Origin: Phymorhynchus buccinoides
Lineage: Eukaryota > Mollusca > Gastropoda > Neogastropoda > Raphitomidae
NCBI GenBank assembly: GCA_017654935.2
Contig: CM065706.1
Coordinates: 3,694,961-3,758,960 of the forward strand
DNA length: 64,000 nucleotides
Direction: 5' to 3'
Shown: positions 55,693 through 64,000 of the stretch, piece by piece
How the letters are laid out: every line of letters begins with the position of its first letter
Position numbering within the stretch: position 1 is the first letter of the stretch
Notes under the pieces: model-generated
Seen by the model: only the letters and a program-made list of their open reading frames with translations
Databases searched by the model: none
What the model was told of the DNA's origin: nothing
Program-made: the position numbers and the translations under genes

Positions 55693-58600
55693 ACTGTTAA
55701 GTGTGTGTGTGTGAAGTCTGTGTCACTGTGTGTGTGTGTGTGGCCACTGCACATAGATAACCCCTCGTGCTGTGCTGTGGTTAGTGGTAATTGTGTGTGT
55801 GTCAAGTCTCTGTGTCACTGTGTGTGTGTGGCCACTGCACATAGAGAACCCCTCGTCCTGTGCTGTGGTAATTGTGTGTGTGTCAACTCAAGTCTCTGTG
55901 TCACTGTGTGTGTGTGTGTGGCCACTGCACATAGATAACCCCTCGTGCTGTGCTGTGGTTAGTGGTAATTGTGTGTGTGTCAAGTCTCTGTGTCACTGTG
56001 TGTGTGTGGCCACTGCACATACAGAACCCCTCGTCCTGTGCTGTGGTTAGGGGTAATTGTGTGTGTGTGTGTCAAGTCTCTGTGTCACTGTGTGTGTGTG
56101 TGTGGCCACTGCACATAGATAACCCCTTTCCTGTGCTGTGGTTAGGGGTAATTGTGTGTGTGTCAAGTCACTGTGTGTGTGTGGCCACTGCACATACAGA
56201 ACCCCTCGTCCTGTGCTGTGGTTAGGGGTAATTGTGTGTGTGTGTGTCAAGTCTCTGTGTCACTGTGTGTGTGTGTGTGGCCACTGCACATAGATAACCC
56301 CTTTCCTGTGCTGTGGTTAGGGGTAATTGTGTGTGTGTCAAGTCTCTGTGTCACTGTGTGTGTGTGGCCACTGCACATAGATAACCCCTCGTGCTGTGCT
56401 GTGGTTAGTGGTAATTGTGTGTGTGTGTGTGAAGTCTCTGTGTCACTGTGTCTGTGTGGCCACTGCACATAGATAACCCCTCGTGCTGTGCTGTGGTTAG
56501 GGGTAATTGTGTGTGTGTGTGTCAAGTCTCTGTGTCACTGTGTCTGTGTGGCCACTGCACATAGATAACCCCTCGTGCTGTGCTGTGGTTAGTGGTAATT
56601 GTGTGTTATGTGTCAAGTCTCTGTGTCACTGTGTGTGTGTGGCCACTGCACATAGAGAACCCCTCGTGCTGTGCTGTGGTTAGTGGTAATTGTGTGTATG
56701 TGTCCGTCAAGTCTCTGTGTCACTGTGTGTCTGTGTGTGGCCACTGCACATAGATAACCCCTTTCCTGTGCTGTGGTTAGTGGTAATTGTGTGTATGTGT
56801 CCGTCAAGTCTCTGTGTGTCACCCCTTTCCTGTGCTGTGTGTCTCTGTGTGTGTGGCCACTGCACATAGATAACCCCTTTCCTGTGCTGTGGTTAGTGGT
56901 AATTGTGTGTATGTGTCCGTCAAGTCTCTGTGTCACTGTGTGGCCACTGCACATAGATAACCCCTTTCCTGTGCTGTGGTTAGTGGTAATTGTGTGTATG
57001 TGTCCAAGTCTCTGTGTCACTGTGTGGCCACTGCACATAGATAACCCCTCGTGCTGTGCTGTGGTTAGTGGTAATTGTGTGTATGTGTCCGTCAAGTCTC
57101 TGTGTCACTGTGTGGCCACTGCACATAGATAACCCCTTTCCTGTGCTGTGGTTAGTGGTAATTGTGTGTATGTGTCCGTCAAGTCTCTGTGTCACTCAAT
57201 ATTATAAAAATGAGACTATAAAAATTATAAAATGAGACTTGTACACACATTCTGCAGGGGTGCTAATTTTCCGGTATGTGCCGGAATTCCGGTTTTGAGA
57301 TGACTGAAAAATTTAATCTCTGGTTTTGAGATGACTAAAAAAATTAATCTCCGGTTTTTGAGTTAGTTTGGAAAAAAGATTCCGGCATCGGAGAAACAGG
57401 TGACGATTACAAACATCGTACATACATGTATTGGCTGAAGTAGTATACCGATTCAAAATTATGTTTATACGGCACAATCTTCATTTCGCGCCTTTTTGGT
57501 CTTCCGCCGTTGTAATTTCCAAGATGGCGTCCGCCGAGAACGCATGTATTGAGTTGGCGAAACCAACATGTAAAAAAAGCAGCAGCAAAAGTACGTGAAG
57601 CATTGGAGAATTGAGTGGCCGCAGAATGTAGTTTGTGGCCGAAGATTCGGCGATGTTCATTTGGAAAGAGACGGACAAAGAGAGAGTTTGAAGAGTAGGA
57701 TGTTAAATAGGGGTACTACCCCCCCCCCCCCTCCCCCTCCCCCCGCTCAACAAAATTTCCGATGCTATCCGGTGAAAAACCGGGTGGAAGAATGTATCCT
57801 CCGCTCAACAAAATTTGTTATGTTACTGTTAGCTGCTTACAAAATTTTTTGGGAACACCAGCCCCCCCCCCCCTCCGCTCAACAAAACTGCTGATGTTAG
57901 CTGAAAATCCGGGTGGAAGGATTTCTGGGTAAAATTTTCTTTCCAGGAAATTGGAACTTGCCGTTTAGATTGGTTTCAGGTTTTCGGTTTGGGGAATTCC
58001 TAGTTTCAGGTTTGGGGACCCTTTGGCGCTAGCACCCCTGCATTCTGAGAAAATGGTTTAGAGATGATATACAGTACTCCCTCCCTCATACGACCTTCTT
58101 TTCAGCGACCACCTCCACTTTCCGACCTGATTTTCAGTGACCGATCGGCGTTACTATATGAGTGTCTTCTCATCAGCGACCACCTCCAATACCCGACTAA
58201 CGACCTCTTGCCTTTCGATTTTTACGAATGTCACAAACATCGAACCCACAAAGATCGTGGAAAAGAACAGAAAACGAAGAAAGCCGGTCAGATTTGTCGC
58301 TGAACCTTCGCTCAACGAGCACAGTTGTGCAGTTTCCATCATTCTGCGTGGTTAGTTATCTCCCCTAGTGAAAAGTAGCTCAATGCGCATGCGTGTAGCA
58401 GACAGCTTCCTCTCTCACGATCACAATGTTGGGGAAGAAAAGGAAAATTCTTAGGTAGGTGGGTAGGTGATGTAGGGCTATGTATAGGCCTCTCGGCCCT
58501 TATTACGCCCCTTCTCAATGAAATTGACGACAAAATTATTTTGTGGTTTGCGTCTCTTAAATCAAAAACAATAAAAATGAAAAATCTTTAAGAGAATGGC

Positions 58601-61600
58601 TTTTTTTGTTGTTTTTTTGTTTTTTATTCATCGAAACATTTAAATTTTGTTTTCAAATTTGGGTTTTCGTCCAAAAGATTTTTGAATTCATTAATGCTAG
58701 GTGCATTCTTTATGTTAATTGGTAGATCATTCCACATATGAGCAACACGGTTAGTAAAAATGTTTTAGCGGGTGTTAGTATTAGATCTGTTAAGAAACAA
58801 TTTACCATCACTATTTCTTGTTTTGTCTACTGTACATTTTATGAAAAAGTAATTGTAATTTATATAATCCAGATTATGTACAATTTTATAGGTTTCAATA
58901 AGGTCCTCTAGCAGAGGCCTACTCTTGAAGAAAGAATCAAAGTTACTGAAAGAAGTGACAAAAGGGAAAGCTGCCGATCCATTGCACAATCCTTGGGTGT
59001 TGGAAAACCCCAAATCCAAACAATAATTATCGAGCGAGAATCGCTGACAGCTCTATGGGAAGCTCGCGAAACAGCTGAACGAATGTTCAATGTACGTCCA
59101 AAGCGAAAAACGCCAGTACTCGGACCTGAAGGACCTAGTTTGGGAGTGGTTTTGTGATGCGAGGAGAACTTTGTTTATTGGTATTTGATGCACTTGGAAT
59201 ATAATGCAGTTACTGTGTCAGTAAAATCTTGCTTTAAGATATACAGGGTAGTTTGTTGTTTATGTGTAAACTTATGTGTTATGTGTATGTTTGTAATGAC
59301 CTCACCTCACCCACCTCCCATTTCAGACCACCTCCCTTTTAAGACCACTTTGTTGGTGCATTTTACATGGTTGTTCATGGGTGGGAGTACTGTACCTGTC
59401 CTGACTGCTCTAAACCAAAAACCACCGTTCTATCAAAAGCTGTAACATGAAATTGAATGACATCACATACCCCTTAGCAGTGAAGGGGTTACTGAGCATC
59501 ACCACTCTGTGTGTGTGTGTGTCAGGGTGTGCTGGCAGTGAAGGGGTTAATGAGCATCACCACTGTGTGTGTGTGTGTGTGTGTCAGGGTGTGCTGGCAG
59601 TGAAGGGGTTAATGAGCATCACCACTCTGTGTGTGTGTGTGTCAGGGTGTGCTGGCAGTGAAGGGGTTAATGAGCATCACCACTGCTGTGTGTGTGTGTG
59701 TGTCAGGGTGTGCTGGCAGTGAAGGGGTTAATGAGCATCACCACTCTGTGTGTGTGTGTGTCAGGGTGTGCTGGCAGTGAAGGGGTTAATGAGCATCACC
59801 ACTCTGTGTGTGTGTGTGTGTGTGTGTCAGGGTGTGCTGGCAGTGAAGGGGTTACTGAGCATCACCACTCTCTGTGTGTGTGTGTCAGGGTGTGCTGGCA
59901 GTGAAGGGGTTAATGAGCATCACCACTGTGTGTGTGTGTGTGTGTCAGGGTGTGCTGGCAGTGAAGGGGTTAATGAGCATCACCACTGTGTGTGTGTGTG
60001 TGTGTGTGTGTCAGGGGGTGCGGGGTTCAAGGAACTGGAAGAGGAAGGTGCTGAGGAGAGAGGACATGAAGGAGACTGTGGTGGACTACGTTGGACTGCA
60101 CACCCGACGGGCTGACCGCGTGTATGCCTGGGGCTGTGCCTCCACTGGAGCACTAGGTGATGAGAGACAGAGAGACAGATGAGACTGACACTGACACAGA
60201 GAGACAGACAGGGTTGTCAGGGTGTGGCTGAGACAGACAGACAGACTGCTGGCAGTGAAGGGGTTAATGAGCATCACCACAGACAGTCAGAGACAGACAG
60301 ATGAGACCACTGTGTGTGTGTGTGTATGCCTGGGGCTGTGCCTCCACTGGAGCACTAGGTGATCATGAGACAGACAGAGAGACAGAGGAAGGTGCTGAGG
60401 AGAGAGACAGACAGAGAGACAGTGCGCTGACTGTGTGTATTCCTGGGGGTGTGCTACCACTGGAGCACTAGGTGATGAGAGACAGACAGAGACAGACAGA
60501 GAGACAGTGCGCTGACTGTGTGTGTATCCTGGGGGTGTGCTACCTTTGGAGCACTAGGTGACAGAGAGAGAGACAGAGACAGAGACAGACAGAGAGACAG
60601 TGCGCTGACTGTGTGTATTCCTGGGGGTGTGCTACCACTGGAGCACTAGGTGATGAGAGACAGACAGAGACAGACAGAGAGATAGTGCGCTGACTGTGTG
60701 TATTCCTGGGGGTGTGCTACCACTGGAGCACTAGGTGATGGAGAGAGACAGACAGAGACAGACAGAGAGACTGCACACAGTGCGCTGACTGTGTGTATAC
60801 CTGGGGGTGTGCCTCCACTGGAGCACTAGGTGATGAGAGACAGACAGAGACAGACAGAGAGACAGTGCGCTGACTGTGTGTATTCCTGGGGGTGTGCTAC
60901 CACTGGAGCACTAGGTGATGTGCCTCTGGAGCACAGACATTTTGCCGTCGTGAGACAGACAGAGAGATCAGTGCGCTGACTGTGTGTATTCCTGGGGGTG
61001 TGCTACCACTGGAGCACTAGGTGATGAGAGACAGACAGAGACAGACTGACAAACAGTGCGCTGACTGGGGGTGTGCTACCTCTTAGTGGTGCTGATAATG
61101 AGAGAGAGACACAGATAGATTATTAACTGAGTTGGAGAGAGACGTGCTGACAGGGTGTATGCCTAGGGCTATGCCACTACTGGAGAGATATACATCAATG
61201 CCTATTTTTATTTGTAGGCCTACAGTGAAAAGTCCCTTATGACAGAAAGAGTCCCTCCCACATAAATTATAAGACCTACTTCTCCAAGACGAAATTGCCC
61301 TTCTTTTGTAAGTCTTTAATCTCGTGAACTAGAAGACCCCCCCCCCCCCCCCCCTGTACAACTCCCCTCCATTTAAGACCTCATTTTTGTTGTTGTTGAG
61401 GCCTCATAAGGGAGATTCCACTGTAACAATATTAATGATTTAATATTGATGCAGGTATTGCATGTTATTTATGCGAAGAAAAGAAACAGGCCTTGAGGCC
61501 AATAATTCGCCGTTGTCATTTTTTTTTATATCAGTTTTCATATTTCAAGAATTGTGTTATTTATGTCCAGAGAGGAAACGTTGGCTGATAGTTCAATGTT

Positions 61601-62887
61601 GTCAATCTTTATCAGTATTGTTTCAGGCATTGCCAGTTACCTTCGTCCGGAGAAGAAGCAGAGGCCCATAGTTCAGCAGTGCCGACCAGCCCGCGTCAAA
61701 TTCTTCGACTCCAACCACATTCGTGTGAGTAAACATGATTCACCTGTCTTTTTCTATTAACCAGACCTGCCAACCTTTCCGCTTTAAGAGGAGGAATTTC
61801 TTCCGCCATAAACTTCCGCTTTCACAACTTCAAAAAATTATTTTTTTGAACACTTAAATTCACTGTCTTATGTACAGAGCAGCACAGCTGCTGTGCGTAT
61901 ACGGTATAACTGACTTTCCAGTTTCTGTTCGCGCACTTCCGTATGCCGCGTCAAACTTCCTCTGAGCTCTCGAGCATTCCTCTTTGCTGCTATTAGAATT
62001 AGAAACACTTGATACGCAAAGAGCAATTCTGTCCCTAGTCCCCGCTCACTTTTCTGAATTACAGTTGTCTGGAATGCTGTCTTGAGAATTTGCTTATCGG
62101 AGTTAACGCCCTTTTGGAGCACCAATCGTCCCCTCTATGCTTTGATCGTGACGCTCTCTCTGCCACCCTCCACAACATCCAACGCACTCTGTCCCGCTCT
62201 CACCCTGATTTCAAAGTACAATGGAACCTCCCTTAATAAGACTTGAAAACCATCCAAAAAGGAAGGGAGGTAATAATACTTGCAAAGAAGGGCAGTGTCT
62301 CGGAAAAGTAGGTCTTATATGGGAGGGAGTCTTATAATGGGAGGTCTTTTAAGGGAGGTTCCACTGTACAAATATTCCTCTTTGGTCTGTTAGGGGGTTG
62401 GCAGGTCTGATTAGCTCAATGGAGTCATGTCGGAGACGTCATTCCAACACTTCCCATCTTTTGGAGTCACGTCGAGGGTTTTTTCCAGACCTATTCTGAC
62501 GGTTTTGACTGTTGTGAAACCCGATAAAAGGGAAATAACTCGCTGTTCCTATTAATCCTGAGACCTTCCCCTTGTAGTTGCTTCCCTTAGACTGTCTCCA
62601 GTGTGTCCTATTTTCGTTTTTTACTTCTTTAAATTGAACTACTCATCATCTTCGAATTTGCTTCATTCAATATGGTGGCGACCATATAGCTCACTTTATT
62701 CAAACATTAAATAAAGAAATGTTTATGTTTATACTTTATATTATGCTGTCATTACAGCCGTATGCTGTGTCGTGTGGCTATGGGTTCAGCGTCTACGCAG
62801 TCAAGTCGACCCGCGGTCTGGAGCTGTATGGGACAGGCATCAACACCAGCTCTCAGCTCGGCTTTCACGAATATCCACGGAACTCTG
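55394..62887 (+). CDS. RCC1L: RCC1-like protein, mitochondrial (WBSCR16/RCC1L), N-terminal four exons
   Basis: Four exons join in compatible phases: 55394-55489 (ends phase 0), 60015-60156 (0 to 1), 61627-61724 (1 to 0) and 62758-62887 (0 to 1). The product begins MMAGAVQKTLSTMVCGHCQL, basic and free of acidic residues as in a mitochondrial presequence. It then reads VVDYVGLHTRRADRVYAWGC, STGALG, RPARVKFFDSN and SCGYGFSVYAVKST ... GTGINTSSQLGFHEYP. The blocks ADRV(Y/F)xWGxxxxGALG, AxCGYGFxL and GxGxNxxSQLGFH match vertebrate RCC1L in order and spacing. RCC1L is a mitochondrial-matrix seven-blade propeller implicated in mitoribosome assembly and proposed as an exchange factor for OPA1. The remaining blades lie beyond the window. 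Introns 1-3 hold transposons and exon-derived arrays. Confidence 0.87.
55545..57190. repeat. Minisatellite of about 88-100 bp derived from RCC1L exon 1 end and donor
   Basis: About 17 units each contain GTGTGGCCACTG..., GAACCCCT or ATAACCCCT, and GCTGTGGTTAG(G/T)GGTAATTG, separated by TG runs and CAAGTCTCTGTGTCACTGTG. The exon 1 end reads GTGTGGCCACTGTCAGCTTC ... AACCCCT ... GCTGTGGTTAGGGGTAAGG. The first unit (55545-55600) is closest to the exon; later units lost TCAGCTTCT. Most keep a GGTAA donor-like site. Confidence 0.85.
57255..58040. mobile_element. hAT-like non-autonomous transposon
   Basis: 786 bp with inverted ends CAGGGGTGCTA / TAGCACCCCTG and the 7 bp direct repeat CATTCTG on both sides (57248-57254, 58041-58047). 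CAGGGGTG ends and target duplications of about 8 bp are typical of hAT elements. The interior has C-rich tracts and three GCTCAACAAAATTT-type repeats. It lies in RCC1L intron 1. Confidence 0.8.
58624..58918 (-). pseudogene. LINE (CR1/jockey-like) ORF2 C-terminal fragment inside Tigger
   Basis: Minus strand: RPLLEDLIETYKIVHNLDYI ..., KLFLNRSNTNTR, an in-frame stop, NIFTNRVAHMWNDLP and SINEFKNLLD. The RG(D/E)LIETYKI...F..R....WN.LP...V.A.S...FK..LD pattern is typical of CR1/jockey-like reverse transcriptase C-termini. Stop at 58624, followed by an A-rich tail on the minus strand. 5'-truncated as usual for LINE insertions. Confidence 0.75.
58919..59165 (+). pseudogene. Tigger transposase N-terminal (CENP-B-like HTH) remnant
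   Basis: Encodes TLEERIKVTERSDKRESCRS, IAQSLGVGKPQIQTIIIERE and SLTALWEAR, the pogo/CENP-B-type helix-turn-helix. A frameshift near 59117 moves SDLKDLVWEWFCDARR, the start of the second DNA-binding domain, to another frame. The DDE catalytic part is missing. Confidence 0.75.
59460..60010. repeat. Acceptor-side minisatellite of RCC1L intron 1, about nine copies
   Basis: Unit (TG)nTCAGGGTGTG + CTGGCAGTGAAGGGGTTAA + TGAGCATCACCACT, about 58-64 bp. Each unit offers a TG-tract plus TCAG|GG acceptor-like site like the real exon 2 acceptor. CTGGCAGTGAAGGGGTTAA matches the inverted end of the TTAA-type MITE (3648-3885). Confidence 0.88.
60015..60156 (+). CDS. RCC1L: RCC1L exon 2, start of propeller
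   Basis: Acceptor (TG)nTCAG at 60011-60014 and donor CACTAG|GTGATG. It encodes a basic linker, then ETVVDYVGLHTRRADRVYAW and GCASTGALG. The last 40-50 bases plus donor are repeated downstream. Confidence 0.88.
60300..61085. repeat. Minisatellite of exon 2 end plus donor, eight clear copies
   Basis: Units GCGCTGACTGTGTGTATTCC + TGGGGGTGTGCTACCACTGG + AGCACTAGGTGATGAGAG + (ACAG)n, at 85-113 bp steps. Donor-like GT positions are 60359, 60472, 60558, 60650, 60735, 60830, 60915 and 61021; degenerate copies follow to about 61180. All derive from the last part of RCC1L exon 2 and keep its reading frame open (ADCVYSWGCATTGAL against ADRVYAWGCASTGAL). Confidence 0.9.
61223..61423. mobile_element. pogo-like MITE in RCC1L intron 2
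   Basis: TA|CAGTGAAAAGTCCCTTATGA at the left and GGGAGATTCCACTG|TA at the right, with interior AAGACCTACTTCTC and ATTGCCCTTCTTTTG shared with 3548-3955. It carries a C run at about 61338-61353. Confidence 0.8.
61627..61724 (+). CDS. RCC1L: RCC1L exon 3
   Basis: Acceptor TATTGTTTCAG and donor CGT|GTGAGT. Encodes IASYLRPEKKQRPIVQQCRP and ARVKFFDSNHIR, the strand before the first full blade. Confidence 0.87.
61762..62409. mobile_element. DNA transposon with 14 bp inverted ends in RCC1L intron 3
   Basis: Ends CAGACCTGCCAACC and GGTTGGCAGGTCTG are exact inverses, about 648 bp apart. No coding capacity was seen, and no clear target duplication (TATTAAC / ATTAGCT). A pogo-like MITE is nested at 62219-62365. 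Confidence 0.65.
62219..62365. mobile_element. pogo-like MITE, complete, nested
   Basis: 147 bp, TA|CAATGGAACCTCCCTTAATA ... GGAGGTTCCACTG|TA, inverted relative to the 3548 copy inside. Confidence 0.85.
62758..62887 (+). CDS. RCC1L: RCC1L exon 4
   Basis: Acceptor GCTGTCATTACAG and donor TCTG|GTGGGT. Encodes PYAVSCGYGFSVYAVKSTRG and GINTSSQLGFHEYPRNS, an RCC1 repeat. It ends in phase 1; the next exon is not in the window. Confidence 0.88.
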
Positions 62888-62904
62888 GTGGGTCCTTTGA
62901 TTAT

Positions 62905-63180
62905 TGCCCCATCATTGTCGGTGATGTTCCTGCCACATACTGACATAGCTTTGCAAATTGTGCAACAAATATTTCATAACATTGTCGGTGATGTTCCTGC
63001 CACATAGCTTTGCAAATTGTGCAACAAATATTTCCTAACATTGTCGGTGATGTACCTGCCATATAACATTGCAAAATGTGCAACAAATTTTCTAACATTG
63101 TCAATGATGTTGTTCCTTGCACATAACTTTGCAAATTGTGCAACAAATTTCCTAACTTTGCAAAATGTGTAATAAATGTT
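62905..63180. repeat. About 70 bp tandem repeats after RCC1L exon 4
   Basis: CATTGTCGGTGATGTTCCTG and GCAAATTGTGCAACAAATAT recur about four times with drift. They begin about 20 bases after the exon 4 donor. Confidence 0.8.
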
Positions 63181-63279
63181 CCCAGCAGATCTTTTGCGTA
63201 CTTATTCCATTGATTGTCGCTACACAAATCGTGTCTGAGCAATATGTGCAATCGAGACTATGAAGTTTAGATGAATTGC

Positions 63280-63830
63280 ATCAGATAGAAGACATTGTCA
63301 GTGATGTTGTTCCTGCCACATAACTTTGCAAAATGTGCAACAAATTTCCCCAGCAGATCTTTTGCATACTTATTCCATTGATTGTGTCGCTACACAAATC
63401 GTGTCTGAGCAATATGTGCAATCGAGACTATGAAGTTTAGATGAATTGCATCAGATGGAAGACATTGTCAGTGATGTTGTTCCTGCCACATAACTTTGCA
63501 AAATGTGCAACAAATTTCCCCAGCAGATCTTTTGCATACTTATTCCATTGATTGTGTCGCTACACAAATCGTGTCTGAGCAATATGTGCAATCGAGACTA
63601 TGAAGTTTAGATGAATTGCATCAGATGGAAGACATTGTCAGTGATGTTGTTCCTGCCACAGAACTTTGCAAAATGTGCAACAAATTTCCCCAGCAGATCT
63701 TTTGCATACTTATTCCATTGATTGTGTCGCTACACAAATCGTGTCTGAGCAATATGTGCAATCGAGACACTGCCCAGAATGAAGTTTAGATGAATTGCAT
63801 CAGGCGGAAGACCATGCAAAGCAACAAAAA
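63280..63830. repeat. 170 bp tandem repeat, three to four copies
   Basis: GACATTGTCAGTGATGTTGT recurs at 63291, 63461 and 63631. The unit includes the 70 bp-type core plus CAGCAGATCTTTTGCATACT and GTGTCTGAGCAATATGTGCA. Confidence 0.92.
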
Positions 63831-63860
63831 CAATAGAAAACAAACATTGTCTTAGCATCC

Positions 63861-63995
63861 TGATTTGGTTTGACCTTGGTAGCCCTAGCGACATGATTTG
63901 GTTTGACCTTGGTAGCCCTAGCAACATGATTTGTTTTGTCCTTGTTAGCCCTAGCAACATGATTAGGTTTGACCTTGTTAGCCCTAGGAACATGG
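63861..63995. repeat. 33 bp tandem repeat, four copies
   Basis: Unit TGATTTGGTTTGACCTTGGT + AGCCCTAGCAACA, continuing to the edge of the window. Confidence 0.9.
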
Positions 63996-64000
63996 AGTTG

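Larger units (their letters stand above)
58072..59392 (+). mobile_element. Tigger/pogo-like transposon remnant
   Basis: TA|CAGTACTCCCTCCCTCATAC at the left and the inverse TGGGTGGGAGTACTG|TA at the right. It contains a transposase N-terminal remnant on the plus strand and a LINE fragment on the minus strand. About 1.3 kb, so most of the transposase is deleted. Confidence 0.75.

Overview
This is nuclear DNA of a metazoan, most likely a mollusc and plausibly a gastropod. Coding sequence is rare and split by GT-AG introns. Most of the window is tandem arrays and transposon debris: Tc1, pogo/Tigger, hAT-like, TTAA-type MITEs, Mutator-like transposase pieces, LINE 3' ends, a SINE, and pieces of a type-B DNA polymerase-like mobile ORF. 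The lineage call rests on this repertoire and is inference.

Left part (1-9 kb): a minus-strand SWIM zinc finger plus YqaJ exonuclease gene with a clean 145 bp intron and one frameshift (94-1619); nested MITEs (2.4-6.5 kb); a possible terminal exon (5306-5424); a near-perfect hairpin element (5962-6118); a 94 bp satellite (6.77-7.77 kb); and a mosaic of recombinase-, Mutator- and polymerase-like fragments (8.1-9.05 kb). From 9.05 to 24.1 kb there are five tandem units of 2.1-3.7 kb in the order long-short-short-long-long, each a mosaic of smaller arrays, CA tracts, a SINE and exon-like fragments.

Middle part (24-36 kb): an exon whose 23-residue unit matches helices 3-4 of a Sin3 PAH domain and is amplified 17 times in frame (24.2-25.45 kb); exons of a polymerase-like ORF cut by a SINE (26.7-27.8 kb); two more arrays; a Tc1 element with an uninterrupted 342-residue DD34E transposase (30.8-32.4 kb); a Mutator-like fragment; and a 39 bp coding-type array next to an Arg/Ser-rich ORF (34-35.1 kb). 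From 36.3 to 52 kb there are about 17 copies of a roughly 370 bp unit with a poly-C tract, plus 134 bp arrays and a segmental duplication. An exon at 50.47-50.88 kb has its 3' part repeated as 77 bp units.

Right part (53-64 kb): Mutator-like and LINE remnants, then the main host gene, RCC1L (WBSCR16), on the plus strand. Four phase-compatible exons (55394-55489, 60015-60156, 61627-61724, 62758-62887) encode the N-terminus and the start of the RCC1 propeller, and the gene runs off the right edge. Its introns hold a hAT-like element, a Tigger element with a LINE inserted in it, MITEs, and three arrays that abut exon ends.

The main theme is that several minisatellites look seeded by exon ends or splice junctions: RCC1L exon 1 end, RCC1L exon 2 end with its donor, the PAH exon, the 50.5 kb exon, and possibly the 132-134 bp and 39 bp units. 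This is the observation most worth pursuing.
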